Assembly (NCBI GenBank): GCA_003991915.1
Contig: RQTK01000033.1
Location: forward strand, 534,368 to 598,367
DNA length: 64,000 nucleotides
From: Elysia chlorotica
Taxonomy: Eukaryota; Mollusca; Gastropoda; Plakobranchidae
Reading direction: 5' to 3'
This document shows positions 11,247 through 23,195 of this stretch, in pieces. The notes under the pieces were generated by a model, which saw nothing but the letters and a program-made list of their open reading frames with translations, searched no databases and was not told the DNA's origin. The first letter of the stretch is position 1. Every line of letters begins with the position of its first letter. The position numbers were made by a program, and so were the translations under genes.

Positions 11247-11552
11247 GTAACACACATGCTATTGCGAGAATTAAGTTGGCTTATTTCTATCTTTTTGTTT
11301 TACAATTATTAACCATTGTGCATTTGTACGTTACAGTTTTCACGCTTAAAAAATCGATATAAATATCGCATGAAATGGCAAAACGAGAGTAAGCCTGGTG
11401 TATAGATCTACAGTTTGTCAATTGAATGGATTAAAAAACATTACGGTATGATTGTGGCAGGAGTCAATAATACTTTAATCAACGCCAGGCCATTCATTAA
11501 ATGCTGTCAGAACACTGTGACTGATTAAAATTGGTCAGTCGGTAGCGTGACA

Positions 11553-11577
11553 AAACAAAACAAAACAAAACAAAACA
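11553..11577 (+). repeat. (AAAAC)5 microsatellite
   Basis: Five consecutive AAAAC-type units are directly visible. Confidence 0.9.
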
Positions 11578-12460
11578 GGGATTAGGAAACAAATGTTCCC
11601 CAACCTTCTGTAAATAGCCCAACTTTACTTCCGTTTCACAAAATAATTGAAAAATGTCGATCGTAAGTTGGCCTTTGTTTGCGAAACAAAGCGTCTTTGA
11701 ATGATGGGGAAAAACCAATTTGCATTGATCTTACGGCGCAATTGTTTACCTTTGTAATAGGTCGAGAGCGAAGCTAATACACATCAAGTTTTAAGTCGAC
11801 TTCAGCAGCCGTTTTGCTATTTGCTCGGTAAATAAAATTGAAGCTTTTTTATTACAATTATACGGTTCTCCCTTACATTAGTATTGACATGCAAATTGCG
11901 GCCTACAAATTATTCTTTTTTAATCCAGTCATGTTAAAAGCTCCAGTCGTGTTGAATAGTTAATGTTTCTGCCGTTGCTGGATTAATCCATGGCATTACG
12001 TGATTCAGAGATGCCAATTATAAGCCCAAAAATCATATCAGCACGTATTTTCTCACACTTTTTAAAATTAAAACGTATACTTTGATATATAACAGAAACT
12101 AGCATTGATGTTATTTCTGTATTACAGCTTCACATTATAGCCGTTACTGTGCTGACGTGCCGTGAAGAATCGTATCGCAGCCTTGAAACCTGTAGGTAGT
12201 TGAAAGTGGTATCATTCAAGATCAGTTTTTTTGGGATCGTCAGTTAAACGTTGCATTAGCTAACTACACATCGCAAGCCTTATTGTTCTTAGATCTTAAG
12301 AAGAGTTGTCATCTTCCTCTATGTATCTCTCACCATCCTAGATCTATACATCTTCTTCTTCACGGTGAATATGAAACATCACAAAGAAGGGACAGATCAT
12401 TATTAAAAAAAAGGGCCAGAACAATAAAAACTCGTTTGTACAACCCTTTACCACCATTGC

Positions 12461-14051
12461 AACCAAACTGTAACACTTAACATTTGTTTTTGGGGGTATG
12501 TGTATGCTTGTATACTATTTATATTCGTAAAAAGATATGCTTTTCTAAATAATAATTGTGTACGTCGGACAGTGTATAATTTCAAATGCATTACAAATTA
12601 ATGTATATAAATGTTAATTTTATTATAGTGTTTTTTTAAATTTAATTATCCATATTGTCAAATTGAAAATGTTATGTATAATATTATGATTGACCAAGCA
12701 AAATGCTATACACAAATGCAATACCCAGTGTCCCAACAATATATGTAGTTGAAAACGCAGCTCTAGCTCACGAATATCACATCACACCATCTCTTTCTCC
12801 GTGCCTTTCCGGTCCATTGCTTTCCACCCGGAAGTATTTTTGCGACGCTTGTACCGCCCCAGAATTCCTTTCATTGCTAGTGGTGATTGAACCAGGTCTA
12901 TCTAGCCAATATTGCCCCGACCTGGGATCAAACGGAAACGGTTATTGGGAGTCGTTTAGCTCGGGTATATGTTTGCTGCGGCCCTACATAGAGTGTTCAA
13001 AGTAATCGTGGGCGCAGTTATTGACTGCTGTTATTATGATTGGTTGGGAGGTAGTAAGTACAACGAGGACCTAGATGTAGTTAGATGACATTTTCGAGCA
13101 CCTGTCTGTCTCATATTAGAACTTACTATCGGAGGAGACGAGTTAGAACATACTGAATGTGTGGTCTCAGCCGCAAATATTTACTGCTGTTTTTAGTAAT
13201 AGAGATAAAGATAGTTATTGTAAAGAGGTACTTGCTAGATGCATAATTTTATTTACATGCCATGGTTGAAAGTAGTACGCGAGGAGACGAGAAAAACAAA
13301 ATTACAACAACAAAAACATAAAGTGATGGAGTTGTCGCCGGAGCAACTAACTGCTGTGTATAGGGTTTGTGTTAAAGGTAGTAAGTATAGATAGGAACTA
13401 GGTGTATTTGGATGCTATATACATGCGCCTAAATCTGTGTTATATATCAAATTTTACTACAAGTGGGGGCGAAAATTACAAGAACATACATAGAGTGAGT
13501 GAGTGGTCCTTAGCCTAATGATTGTCTACTCTTTCTAGTAATGGGGATAAAGGATAGTAAGTACAATGAGATGCCCTAGTCAGTCAACTAAATCCATTTC
13601 CTAGTTTAAATTACTATCTAAAGAGACCACAATAAGTAGATAGAGAGCCTGCATTAGAGTGTCTGAGTGGTCGCCAGCCTAATTATTTACTTCTGTTTCT
13701 AGTGGTGGTTGTAAAAGAAGTAATTACAATGACAAACTAGGATTGTATTTGAATGCTAGAGTCAGACGCCTAAATGATTATTTCATCCCGAGTAAATAAC
13801 ATAAGGCCCTTAGTACAACTCGCCGAAAAAAACATAATCATGAATAACAAGGCTTACGACGCGTCGAAAGCTACGCCGACGTTGTACTTACAGCGCCTAG
13901 AATTGTAGTCGGTGGCTTTGGTAGTGAGCAAAGCTAGACTTATCTGCGCGGGCCGCAAGAAAAACAAAAACGATAATGGAAATTGTTTGGTTCGAGGTCC
14001 TTTGGTGTGAGCGATAATTGCCGTTCACAATTTAACGGTACTATTTCAGCG
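12461..14051 (+). repeat. Large tandem unit, copy 1, containing ~165 bp monomers
   Basis: Copy 1 starts AACCAAACTGTAACACTTAA and recurs at 14052 with high identity, a period of about 1591. From about 13000 it contains five related monomers recognised by GTAGTAAGTA-like starts near 13051, 13211, 13375, 13551 and 13717. The shared order is TAATTATTTACTGCTGTTTC-like, then GTAGTAAGTACAATGAGGA-like, then GGTGTATTTGGATGC-like, then an ACATAGAGTG-like joint. It also carries the inverted-repeat element at 13810. This is a two-level satellite: small monomers inside a larger unit that is itself repeated. Confidence 0.85.
13810..13891. mobile_element. MITE-like inverted-repeat element (copy E4)
   Basis: The ends are TTAGTACAAC (left) and GTTGTACTTAC (right). 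The centre is GGCTTACGACGCGTCGAAAGC, nearly palindromic around ACGCGT. It is the same element as at 15340 because both lie in copies of the larger tandem unit. It shares ends and centre with the independent copy at 10278. Confidence 0.6.
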
Positions 14052-15596
14052 AACCAAACTGTAACACTTAGCCTTTTGTTTTTAGGGGTATGTGTATGCT
14101 CGTATATCTTTTATATTCGTAAAAAGGTATCCTTTTCTAAATATTAATTGTGTACGTCGGACAGTGTATAAATCCAAATGTATTACACATGTATATAAAT
14201 GTTAATTTTATTATTGTGCTTTTTTTAAAATTTATTTATCCATATTGTCAAATTGACAATGCTATGTATAATATTATGAACGACCAAGGAAAATGCTATA
14301 CACAAATGCAATACCCACTGTGCAAACTCAGCACTAGCTCACGAATATCACATCACATCATCTCTTTCTCCGTACTTTTCCGGTCCATTGCTTTCCACCC
14401 GGAAGTAGTTTTGCGACGCTTGTACCGCCCCAGAATTCCTTTCATTGCTAGTGGTGGCCGAACCAGGTCTATGTAGCCAATATTGCCCCGACCTGGGATC
14501 AAACGGAAACGGTTATTGGGAGTCGTTTAGCTCGGGTATATGTTTGCTGCGGCCCTACATAGAGTGTTCAGAGTAATCGTGGGCGCAGTTATTGACTGCT
14601 GTTTCTAATGATGGGTTGGGAGGTAGTAAGTACAACGAGGACCTAGATGTAGTTAGATGACATTTTCGAGCACCTGTCTGTTTCATATTAGAACTTACTA
14701 TCGGAGGAGACGAGTTAGAACATACTGAATGTGTGGTCTCAGCCGCAAATATTTACTGCTGTTTTTAGTAATAGAGATAAAGATAGTAAGTGTAAAGAGG
14801 TACTTGCTAGATGTATAATTTTATTTACATGCCATGGTTGAAAGTAGTACGCGAGGAGACGAAAAATACAAAATTACAACAACAAAAACACAGAGTGATG
14901 GAGTGGTCGCCGGAGCAACTCACTGTTGTTTATAGGGATGGTGATTAAAGGTAGTAAGTATAGATAGGAACTAGGTATATTTGGATGCCGTATACATGCG
15001 TCTAAATCTATGCCATATTTCAACTTTTACTTCACGAAGAGAAGAAAATTACTAGAACCTACATAGAGTGAGTGAGTAGTCGTTAGCCTAATGATTGTCT
15101 GTTGTTTCTAATAATGGGTATGAAGGGTAGTAAGTACATAAAGAAACTAAGTGTATTTACATCCCATAGTTGGTCGACTAAATCTATTTCATAGTTCAAC
15201 TTACTATCTAAATACATGTAGCTGTTTCTAGTGGTGGTGGTAAAGGTAGTAATTACAATCACTAACTAGGATTGTATTATTGAATGCTAGAGTCAGGCAT
15301 CTAAATAATAATTTCACCCAGAGAAACTAACATAGGGCCGTAAGTACAACATTATGGTATGTAACAACTCGTCGAAAAAACATAATCATGAATAACAAGG
15401 CTTACGACGCGTCGAAAGCTACTCCGGCGTTGTACTTACAGCGCCTAGAATCGTAGTCGGTGGCATTGGTAGTGAGCGAAGCTAGACTCATCTGCGCAGG
15501 GCCGCAAGAATAACAACAATGATAATGGAAATTGTTTGGTTCGAGGTCCTTTGGTGTGAGCGATAATTGCCGTTCACAATTTAACGGTACTATTTT
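14052..15596 (+). repeat. Large tandem unit, copy 2, containing ~165 bp monomers
   Basis: It aligns to copy 1 from AACCAAACTGTAACACTTAG to TTAACGGTACTATTT and then stops. It has the same monomer order, with indels (for example a shortened fifth monomer near 15200). Frames at 12703-13005 and 14150-14476 occupy corresponding parts of the two copies but are in different frames and share no protein, so neither is a gene. Near 14490 the minus strand has a T-arm-like GTTTGATCCCAGGTCGG, a hint that part of the unit came from a tRNA-like element. Confidence 0.85.
15340..15439. mobile_element. MITE-like inverted-repeat element (copy E5)
   Basis: The termini are a perfect 11 bp inverted repeat, GTAAGTACAAC at 15340-15350 and GTTGTACTTAC at 15429-15439. 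The near-palindromic centre is CTTACGACGCGTCGAAAG. This is the cleanest copy of the family. It was copied together with the satellite unit and did not insert separately from E4. Confidence 0.65.
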
Positions 15597-16020
15597 AACG
15601 GTTAGCAGTTAGAAATGAGTTAGAGCTAGAGCAAGCTGTGATGTTGTTTGTTTTGCTTCGTGCTGCTGTTTGGTGAATGTTTTGTAAATGGAGTTGGTTT
15701 TCACCCCCACCCCTCAGAATGTTTTACAAAACAAAACAAACCAAAAACCACAAAAACTTTCGTCCAGTGTACTTAAAAGAGACTTACTACTGAAAAATAC
15801 AGTTACATATGTTGTTTTTTTTCGTTTGTTTTGCTTTTGTTTCTGTTTTTTTGTTTTCCACACACGGACTGTGTTACTATTGTTTGGCAGCTGTAGTTTT
15901 TTGTTGTTCTGTTTTTGTTTTGTTTCTCCACTCTTCGGAATGTAAGCAAAGGGCCAGAAAGTTTAAAGCATTCTAGTTGAGGTTATTCAGTTTATCTTCT
16001 GTATAAAAATCATCAAAAAA

Positions 16021-16096
<76 letters not shown>

Positions 16097-16251
16097 ATAC
16101 TGCAGTTATAGTTGTTAATGTGTGTTTTGTACATTTCAATGACTTTTAGTTTTAATTATATATGTACTTGTTCATGTGTTGGGGCCTTCACAAACGAGGT
16201 ATTATAATATCAATATTCAGCCTAAGCAAGGCCCATACAAAATCTTCTTTA
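15597..16251. other. T-rich DNA with a CT microsatellite, no gene recognised
   Basis: T-rich and GTTTT-rich DNA (15650-15940) gives a Phe/Leu/Cys-rich frame at 15688-15945. It has no known motif and is read as a composition effect. Confidence 0.5.
16025..16093 (+). repeat. (CT)n microsatellite, about 34 units
   Basis: The tract is pure CT with no interruption. Confidence 0.95.
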
Positions 16252-16618
16252 TGCACAACAGTTTCTTTTTCTTTCTAAACATTTATTGAACGGTTCGCAA
16301 TAGAAACACATTAGAAATGATAAGTTTGTAAATCTTATTTACACAGAAATAGACACACATTTAAGTACTTCAAGTTTTAGCTTTAGTTTTTTAGTTTTAT
16401 TCTTATTAGATATTCATAGGCGAATTGCATATTCATTGTCTCGTGAACTTATTCCATACGAGTTTCGAGTGTACAATAATTTAATTGTGATACATAATGC
16501 GTCGCAAGTACAATGTTGTCTTTTAATATACAAACAAAAAGTCTTAAGAAAAGTTATAAGCTAACGTTTTGCTTTCGACATGATGGCTTTATTTTAAAGG
16601 GTTGAACAGCAAGGCGGA
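16252..16618 (+). repeat. 367 bp dispersed segment, copy A
   Basis: It runs from TGCACAA through CTTTCTAAACATTTATTGAA to GGGTTGAACAGCAAGGCGGA. It is almost identical to 22006-22372 in the same orientation, with only a handful of differences seen by eye. It has no terminal inverted repeats, no tRNA-like head, no reading frame and no clear target duplication. It is either a separate unit of the 21-23 kb satellite or an unclassified mobile segment. Confidence 0.85.
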
Positions 16619-17580
16619 AGAGGAGGACGAGGAGGACGAGGAAGAGATCGGTGTAAAGTTGACACCACTAATTAAGCTAAATGTCGTCGTAATCTTTTCT
16701 GATGTTGATTGGTTCTCATTTATTACAATATATAACCAATAGTACTATTACCTTTTGGGCCTTCTCCCTAAATTTACTTGCAATATACCTCAATTTTTTG
16801 CATCAAAGATTGCTTTCAAGACCTCAACTGTGACTGGGGGAACTCCTCGCTAGCTCGTTGAAGTACAAGTACAAGACTAGTACATATTATACGTAACTAC
16901 AACTAATTAACGATATGCACTCAGTGAACAGTCTATTGACTTGTCCACAGAGAGACCAAACAACGTTGGACATCCTGTTTTGCTCAGTATGAACCTCTCT
17001 TGGGGAATTATTACAGGCATAACTTCATATTCAGACCCCCCCCCCCCACCCCACCTTTCTTAAAAAATCAATGTACTAAAGACTTTAGAGAAAACCGTAG
17101 CTCTTTTGCCCACTCCAACAAACACAGTAGACCGCACGCGATTGGATAAGAGAGAAAAGCAGAACTTATCATTGCAACAACACTTTCAATGTTCAATAAA
17201 ATGAATACGCATTTGTTATTTTCCGTTCAGTTCCATACGCCCACTACGTAAAATGCATACCTAGTACTAGGGCCCCTGTCTCTGTCTCGACGTGATCTTT
17301 TGATTTCGCCATACATAGATTTAATTAGAAGTAGAAAAAGAGAATTTTGTATGCGCCTCATGTAACAACTTAATAGTTAAAACGATTAAGAGATAGTGTT
17401 TCCAGACAAATTATTACCATTGTTTTTCTTCAATGTTTCTTTTTGTCTACAAAACGCCCTTGTTTACCTAGCACTAAAAATAATCAGACGAGAAATTCTA
17501 TCCAATCACCAGGGGTACCTACTGTTAACCTGACATCTCTTAGTCCAGCTGTCAAACAAACAACGCTCTGCTTCCATCTG

Positions 17581-17582
<2 letters not shown>

Positions 17583-17636
<54 letters not shown>
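17583..17636 (+). repeat. (CT)n microsatellite
   Basis: CT units with one CTTT interruption near the end. Confidence 0.95.
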
Positions 17637-18250
17637 GTTTTACCTCTAGTTTTCTCTCGCTTTCTCTCCCAACTTCTCTACATAGGCCTACATGCACCTA
17701 CGCAATACATACCCTTTCTCCCCCGATGCCAGTCTTGTTTCCAACATCACATAAATTAAAACAAAAGACTAAATGATTTGGAACGGCACATTAGCCGAGC
17801 AAAGGGCCATCACTCTAGCTAGACAGTAACCAAATCTTCCCCGAGAGACTCCTGTTAATAAAACGTTTACCGAACACAACGCGGTCAGAATACCAATGTT
17901 TATTCAGCTTGTACCGGGCTACGGGAGATAATACCCTTGGCGATTGGTCTAAACATCAGCCTATTTGATTAAGTGCCCCTTGTACAGGCGGGAAAGCCGC
18001 TCTCCTGCGCCTGATGTATTATTTACATAAAACTGACAACACTTCCGCTGGGAAATTAAGCCGCGTTTACGTCACACGGGGTTGTGTTCAGTACTTGACT
18101 CCGGCAGATAGATGAGAATACATCAATGTACGCAGGTTTTTTCCTGAAGGTATTGTTACATCCAGGACTTCATCAAGGTCAATTAAAGTTTCATAAATTT
18201 ATATACAGTAACATCAATTTCGAGAGGAATGATTTATGGATGGATATGCC

Positions 18251-18314
18251 ATGAACAATCCAGTTCAGTGGCAAATAAAAAAATGAACAATCCAGTTCAG
18301 TGGCAAATAAAAAA
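18251..18314 (+). repeat. 32 bp direct tandem duplication
   Basis: ATGAACAATCCAGTTCAGTG and the following GCAAATAAAA occur twice with a period of 32 bp and no visible mismatch apart from A-run length. It looks recent. Confidence 0.9.
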
Positions 18315-18636
18315 ATAAAAAAGTCTATTATCCAAAGTTTCTCGAGTTTGTAAGCAATAGTGATTGATTTGTAATCGATAAAATTCATAAACCATGAGAA
18401 CAAGGTGTCTATCAATCTGTCATTTGGCCGTAAGATCAAAGTATATGGTGTACATTTGTCTGGCTAGATTGAATCTGCCAATCACTCTGAATGTTGGCTT
18501 TTCTCCGCGTTGATAGGTTATCGACTTCATCTAGATAAGAGTTGTCTTTGGTCGAAATTTCTCCTAGTTGATAACTAATGGGTTATAAGAAATATACTAT
18601 ACAAGGATGGGACCCCAGGGTGGATATCCAGGATTT

Positions 18637-18772
18637 GGTCATCACAATGAACTAACACTGACTCAGCTCAGCCGGTATTAAAAAATATGGTGATCAACGT
18701 GGGCATCGAACCCGTAACCTTCCGATAAAAATTCGTGCGCTCTACCTCATCTGCTTCAGTGGCAATTTATCT
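18637..18772 (-). mobile_element. tRNA-derived SINE, second family, copy 1
   Basis: On the minus strand the head reads GATGAGGTAGAGCGCACGAA, then CGGAAGGTTACGGGTTCGAT, giving a B box GGGTTCGATGCCC. The body ends GGCTGAGCTGAGTCAGTGTT and AGTTCAT. A D-arm-like GGTAGAGCGC and a T-arm-like B box in tRNA order support a tRNA origin. The copy at 19253 has the same order. Confidence 0.7.
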
Positions 18773-19252
18773 TTATTGATACGCAAGAATCTGTGGCATT
18801 AGCACAGAACGCCCCGCTGCTAAAACCTTTCACTTAATTAAGGGTCGCTGGTTCGGTTATTGTGACAGTGGACTCAATGACCAATAATAATCAACACTAA
18901 TCTAAAAGTCCGAGAGGTTTCTAATAATCAATACAGATCTCGCGACAACGGGGCTCGTAGCGTAGACTAAGATGAAAGGTAAGGCAATCAGCACCGGCGT
19001 CCAATCATAGCTCTATCCTAGACTTATGGAGCCAATGAGCTATCAGAAATCCCTATGCCTAGAAGTCATGATTAAGTCACCCGTTGTCGTTGTGGGTATC
19101 GCAAAGCCAGCAATGCGTGACACTCAAGTTCATTACAAAAATATTTAGTCTGAGATAGCGACGCTTTTCCCCAGATTAACGTCTACTGGATCTTAAAGGA
19201 TTTCCTATACGTCATCGGGAGTCTAGAGCGAAATACCGAGAACTTAGCCACT
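18773..19252. other. Possible old SINE pieces, not resolved
   Basis: GGGTCGCTGGTTCGGTTATT (about 18841) resembles a B box on the plus strand. No full element can be drawn. Confidence 0.3.
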
Positions 19253-19386
19253 CCCATTGAACTAACACTTACCCAACCAATGAGTAAAAAGTCGAGACGG
19301 CTGGAACCTGAGCTAGAATCAAAGCCCTAACTTTCCGATAAGAAGCCGCGCTTAGATCACCGCGCCCCTCATCTGCATCAGTGGTA
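19253..19386 (-). mobile_element. tRNA-derived SINE, second family, copy 2
   Basis: It shares with copy 1 the 3' part (plus strand TTGAACTAACACTTACCCA), the CTTTCCGATAA stretch, and the CTCATCTGCATCAGTGG end. Its B box is decayed (minus strand GGGCTTTGATTC). It is older than copy 1 or has changed faster. Confidence 0.6.
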
Positions 19387-19494
19387 AGATCTCGATTGTT
19401 CTAACCTCTAAACATTAACAGTACAAGGTAGCCGCAATGACCAATGGTGACCACGCATTCCACCAGCATCCATCAGAGCACAAACTGACCAAAG

Positions 19495-19725
19495 CTCTAT
19501 ACGCGATACTTCATATTCCCAAGAAGACCCTATAAAGGCCTAAATAGAGACAGTGCGGGGATATCATGACTATGTCTGAACTTGTCACATTAAAATGACA
19601 CCAACCCAGCATGTAGGGGGCGAAATCAGACATTATAACAAAATTGTGCCCGAAAGGAAGTTCGAACCGGATATGCCCTTGATAGAAGTCCTACGCTTTT
19701 CCATTGCCCCAGTCAGCCACCCCCT
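19495..19725 (-). mobile_element. tRNA-derived SINE, main family, diverged copy
   Basis: On the minus strand the order is GTAGGACTTCTATCAAGGGC, a B-box-like CCGGTTCGAACTTCC, then GCTGGGTTGGTGTCATTTTA, a GTTCAGACATAGTCATGA-like block, and CCCCGCACTGTCTC. The 3' end is reduced to TTTAGGCCTTTATAGGG. The order matches the reference copy. Confidence 0.65.
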
Positions 19726-21222
19726 CCCCTTTTTCCCACCCCCACACACTTTTTTCCACCCCGCCCCCCTTCCGCCCAATGAGATCCGTTGGTCTGTACT
19801 GTATCGCTCGAAACTCCGTACTCTAGATCGTTAGGACAGACCACTGCACAATCTGTATAAGCCATCAAAGGGAGATCATTGGTGATTTCCATTAGAGATG
19901 AAAGCTTTTAAAGGAATTGATGCGATCTCCCTGCTAGGTTTGATAGGACAGGGTCACCGTCCCAGGTTTCTCTCTGAGTGATTTACTCTACAGAGACTGT
20001 TCCATGATTAACGCTCGATAAAATTGAGCGGTGAGTAGAGGAGAGAGGATCAAGGATATGGATGCCACAGTAGTACTACCCTGAAACCATCCTTTCTCAA
20101 GAAATGGCTAAAAAATCTCAGTGATTCTTAACTAAAATGTGTATTTATTAAATTAAGAATAACTTTGTTATGACTGAATCTTTTAACAAATGTTTTTCTG
20201 AGAATGTCTAGAATTTGGGTGGAACTGTATCATGAACACTGGTACTTAAGGTGAGGCATGCAAGTAATTTTGATTTATTTTATATAACAAAACGAAACAT
20301 GGAGTACCGAAAATGTTCTTTAAATCAATGGTAACAATAATAAAAAAAAAGCAATCTGTTTAAAATTACGAAAAAAGCTGCAAAGAGCTAAAAAGAGCAA
20401 GAGTGTAATTCAACTCAAACACAGTTTTGACAAAGACATAAAAAGAAAGTCAGAATGCACTTTTTAAAAATATCAAGTAAGTTCGCCCATAAACTACATA
20501 ACTATAATAACTTCACTTTGGAAAATTTGAATAGAAGCCTGTTGTTAAGGTAAATATGACAACCCAGACAGTCAAGACTAAAAATGGAGAAAGTAAAATA
20601 ATGATAAACCACCTTAGTTTTTTTACAGCAGCTAAAACGACATACAAACTATCAAAGACAATTCGACTGTCTGAAAATATAAAATTGGTTGTAATCGAAC
20701 TAACCATGCCGCAATCGCAAACTCATCTCTATTAGGAAAATCAATTAGGAATCAGTATAAATATGGTAGAAATAAACAAAAAAAAAACTGTTTAATCAAT
20801 CTAATCATAAAAGGTCTAAATATGACAGTAACTGAGTAAGGGCAAGGTAAGTGATAAAGTTACCAAACTGAGTTAGATATAAACATGCCCGCCTTTACCA
20901 ATACTTTACTGGAACCAAAAAATTCCCAAAAAATGTTATATTACCCAGTTTTTAGCAGCAAATTGCTAAATTATATAGCTTTGAGCACTGACGGGGGAAT
21001 GGATCAGTCACACAGACAGACAGAACGCATAAATCGAGGCAAGAAATATTCGTTCCTATTTGAGAGCGCTTGGAAGAAACAAGGACAGCAAGTCATTTTG
21101 TGCAAAGACTTGTAGTCTAGACAGGAATAGGGCGCCATAAAGGTCTCAAGTGTATTAAGTGTATCAAATAGTCAGACGTTACATAGTGCAACATGGCTCA
21201 CATGTGTTACACGAGTTTACAG
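19726..21222. other. Unique AT-rich DNA, no gene recognised
   Basis: Short frames at 20513-20707 (minus, hydrophobic) and 20885-21115 (plus) have no recognisable motif. A dinucleotide-poor, A-rich stretch runs from 20280 to 20480. Confidence 0.45.
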
Positions 21223-21310
21223 AGGTCACAGGGGACACATGAGGTCACAGGGGTCATTTGATTACATGAGGTCACAGGGGTCATTTGATTACATGAGGTC
21301 AAATAGGTCA
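21223..21310 (+). promoter_or_regulatory. Minisatellite of DR3-spaced AGGTCA-type half sites
   Basis: Four pairs of nuclear-receptor-type half sites with 3 bp spacers are visible: AGGTCA-CAG-GGGACA at 21223, AGGTCA-CAG-GGGTCA at 21242 and 21269, and a perfect AGGTCA-AAT-AGGTCA at 21296-21310. AGGTCA direct repeats with a 3 bp spacer are a known site type for VDR-like receptors paired with RXR. The pairs at 21242 and 21269 sit in a 27 bp tandem repeat, so the cluster may be only a by-product of repetition. Function is not shown. Confidence 0.3.
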
Positions 21311-21929
21311 CAAGTTTACCTGAGTTCACTGAAGTCTCAAGAGTGTTACGTCGAGTACCCACTGATGTCACACGCGTTACGCATAGCCTTTGTGATCACA
21401 GGCTTGGAAGAAGTACTAAGTTCAACAATTTCTGATACCTCGATTATATTCCTGAGAGACTCCCACCAGAACTCAACATTGGCCACCTATTCGCTCAGCC
21501 ATTACGCTAAGTCGAGTGATAGCTTCCAAGCATACGCCAAAAAATGTATTGCTACGCATTAATTTTTGTTACAATTTTTGCCTTTTTTTACACTCTCGGT
21601 GCTATTAAGGTTGGCAGCTTTGAGCATAGGCCTAACCCTCATGACGCAGTTTGCTCACGTAAGGGCACGTGCATTACATTCGGCGTTCCTCGTCCACTGG
21701 GGTTATTTAGCGTGAGGTCCACAGAGGGACATGGAAACTGGTGATGTTACGACATAGCCTGTTCGCTTAACGACACCGTATTTTGGTAATCTAAAGTCAC
21801 ATGTACAGGCACGGGGATTAAATTGGTGGGAGGGTCAAGTGGTGGACGTAATGGTGGTGTCCTTGATGTAGGAGGTGGACATGTTTTGATGGTGGTGGTG
21901 GTGGTTGTGGTGATGAAAGTGATGATGAC

Positions 21930-22003
<74 letters not shown>
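21930..22003 (+). repeat. (ATG)n microsatellite, about 24 units
   Basis: The tract is nearly pure ATG and is preceded by a GGT-rich stretch. Confidence 0.95.
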
Positions 22004-22004
<1 letters not shown>

Positions 22005-22005
22005 T

Positions 22006-22372
22006 TGCACAAGTTTTTTTTTTCTTTCTAAACATTTATTGAACGGTTCGCAATAGAAACACATTAGAAATGATAAGTTTGTAAATCTTATTTACACAAA
22101 AATAGACACACATTTAAGTACTTAAAGTTTTAGCTTTAGTTTTTTTAGTTTTATTCTTATTAGATATTCATAGGCGAATTGCATATTCATTGTCTCGTGA
22201 ACTTATTCCATACGAGTTTCGAGTGTACAATAATTTAATTGTGATACATAATGCGTCGCAAGTACAATGTTGTCTGTTAATATACAAACAAAAAGTCTTA
22301 AGAAAAGTTATAAGCTAACGTTTTGCTTTCGACATGATGGCTTTATTTTAAAGGGTTGAACAGCAAGGCGGA
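22006..22372 (+). repeat. 367 bp dispersed segment, copy B
   Basis: It is the near-identical partner of 16252-16618. It sits between the ATG tract of copy 1 and the start of copy 2 of the 1118 bp unit, so in this place it behaves as part of that unit. Confidence 0.85.

Positions 22373-23195
<823 letters not shown>

Larger units (their letters stand above)
10374..12460. other. AT-rich DNA with two small repeats and one weak exon-like frame
   Basis: Apart from the SINE tail (11200) and the AAAAC repeat (11553), I see nothing firm. The frame at 12283-12480 follows a possible splice acceptor (TATTGTTCTTAG) and reads SCHLPLCISHHPRS and later RRDRSLLKKRAR. It ends at the start of the next satellite. 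There is no homology I know and no partner exon. Confidence 0.35.
16619..18636. other. Mostly unique DNA with small repeats
   Basis: A GAGGAC minisatellite (about 16620-16645), a C run near 17037-17047 and a CT tract are present. The stretch 17880-18150 looks richer in GC than its surroundings and has TTTACGTCACAC, a CRE-like half site. No exon can be supported. Confidence 0.4.
21255..22372 (+). repeat. 1118 bp tandem duplication unit, copy 1
   Basis: From CATTTGATTACATGAGGTCA the sequence recurs at 22373. The unit holds the half-site repeat, ~700 bp of unique DNA, a GGT tract, an ATG tract, and the 367 bp segment. Matching frames (21239-21562 here, 22384-22716 in copy 2) give similar ~107 aa peptides. 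Of about 12 base differences I count about 8 that change the amino acid and 4 that do not, as expected without selection on a protein. Confidence 0.85.

Noticed and set aside
12703-14476. Frames of 100 and 108 aa in the large satellite copies
   Set aside because: The copies are highly alike in DNA, but the frames differ and give unrelated peptides.
13000-15300. CRISPR-like array because of regular spacing
   Set aside because: The repeats are degenerate over the whole ~165 bp monomer with no unique spacers, and the DNA is eukaryotic in style.
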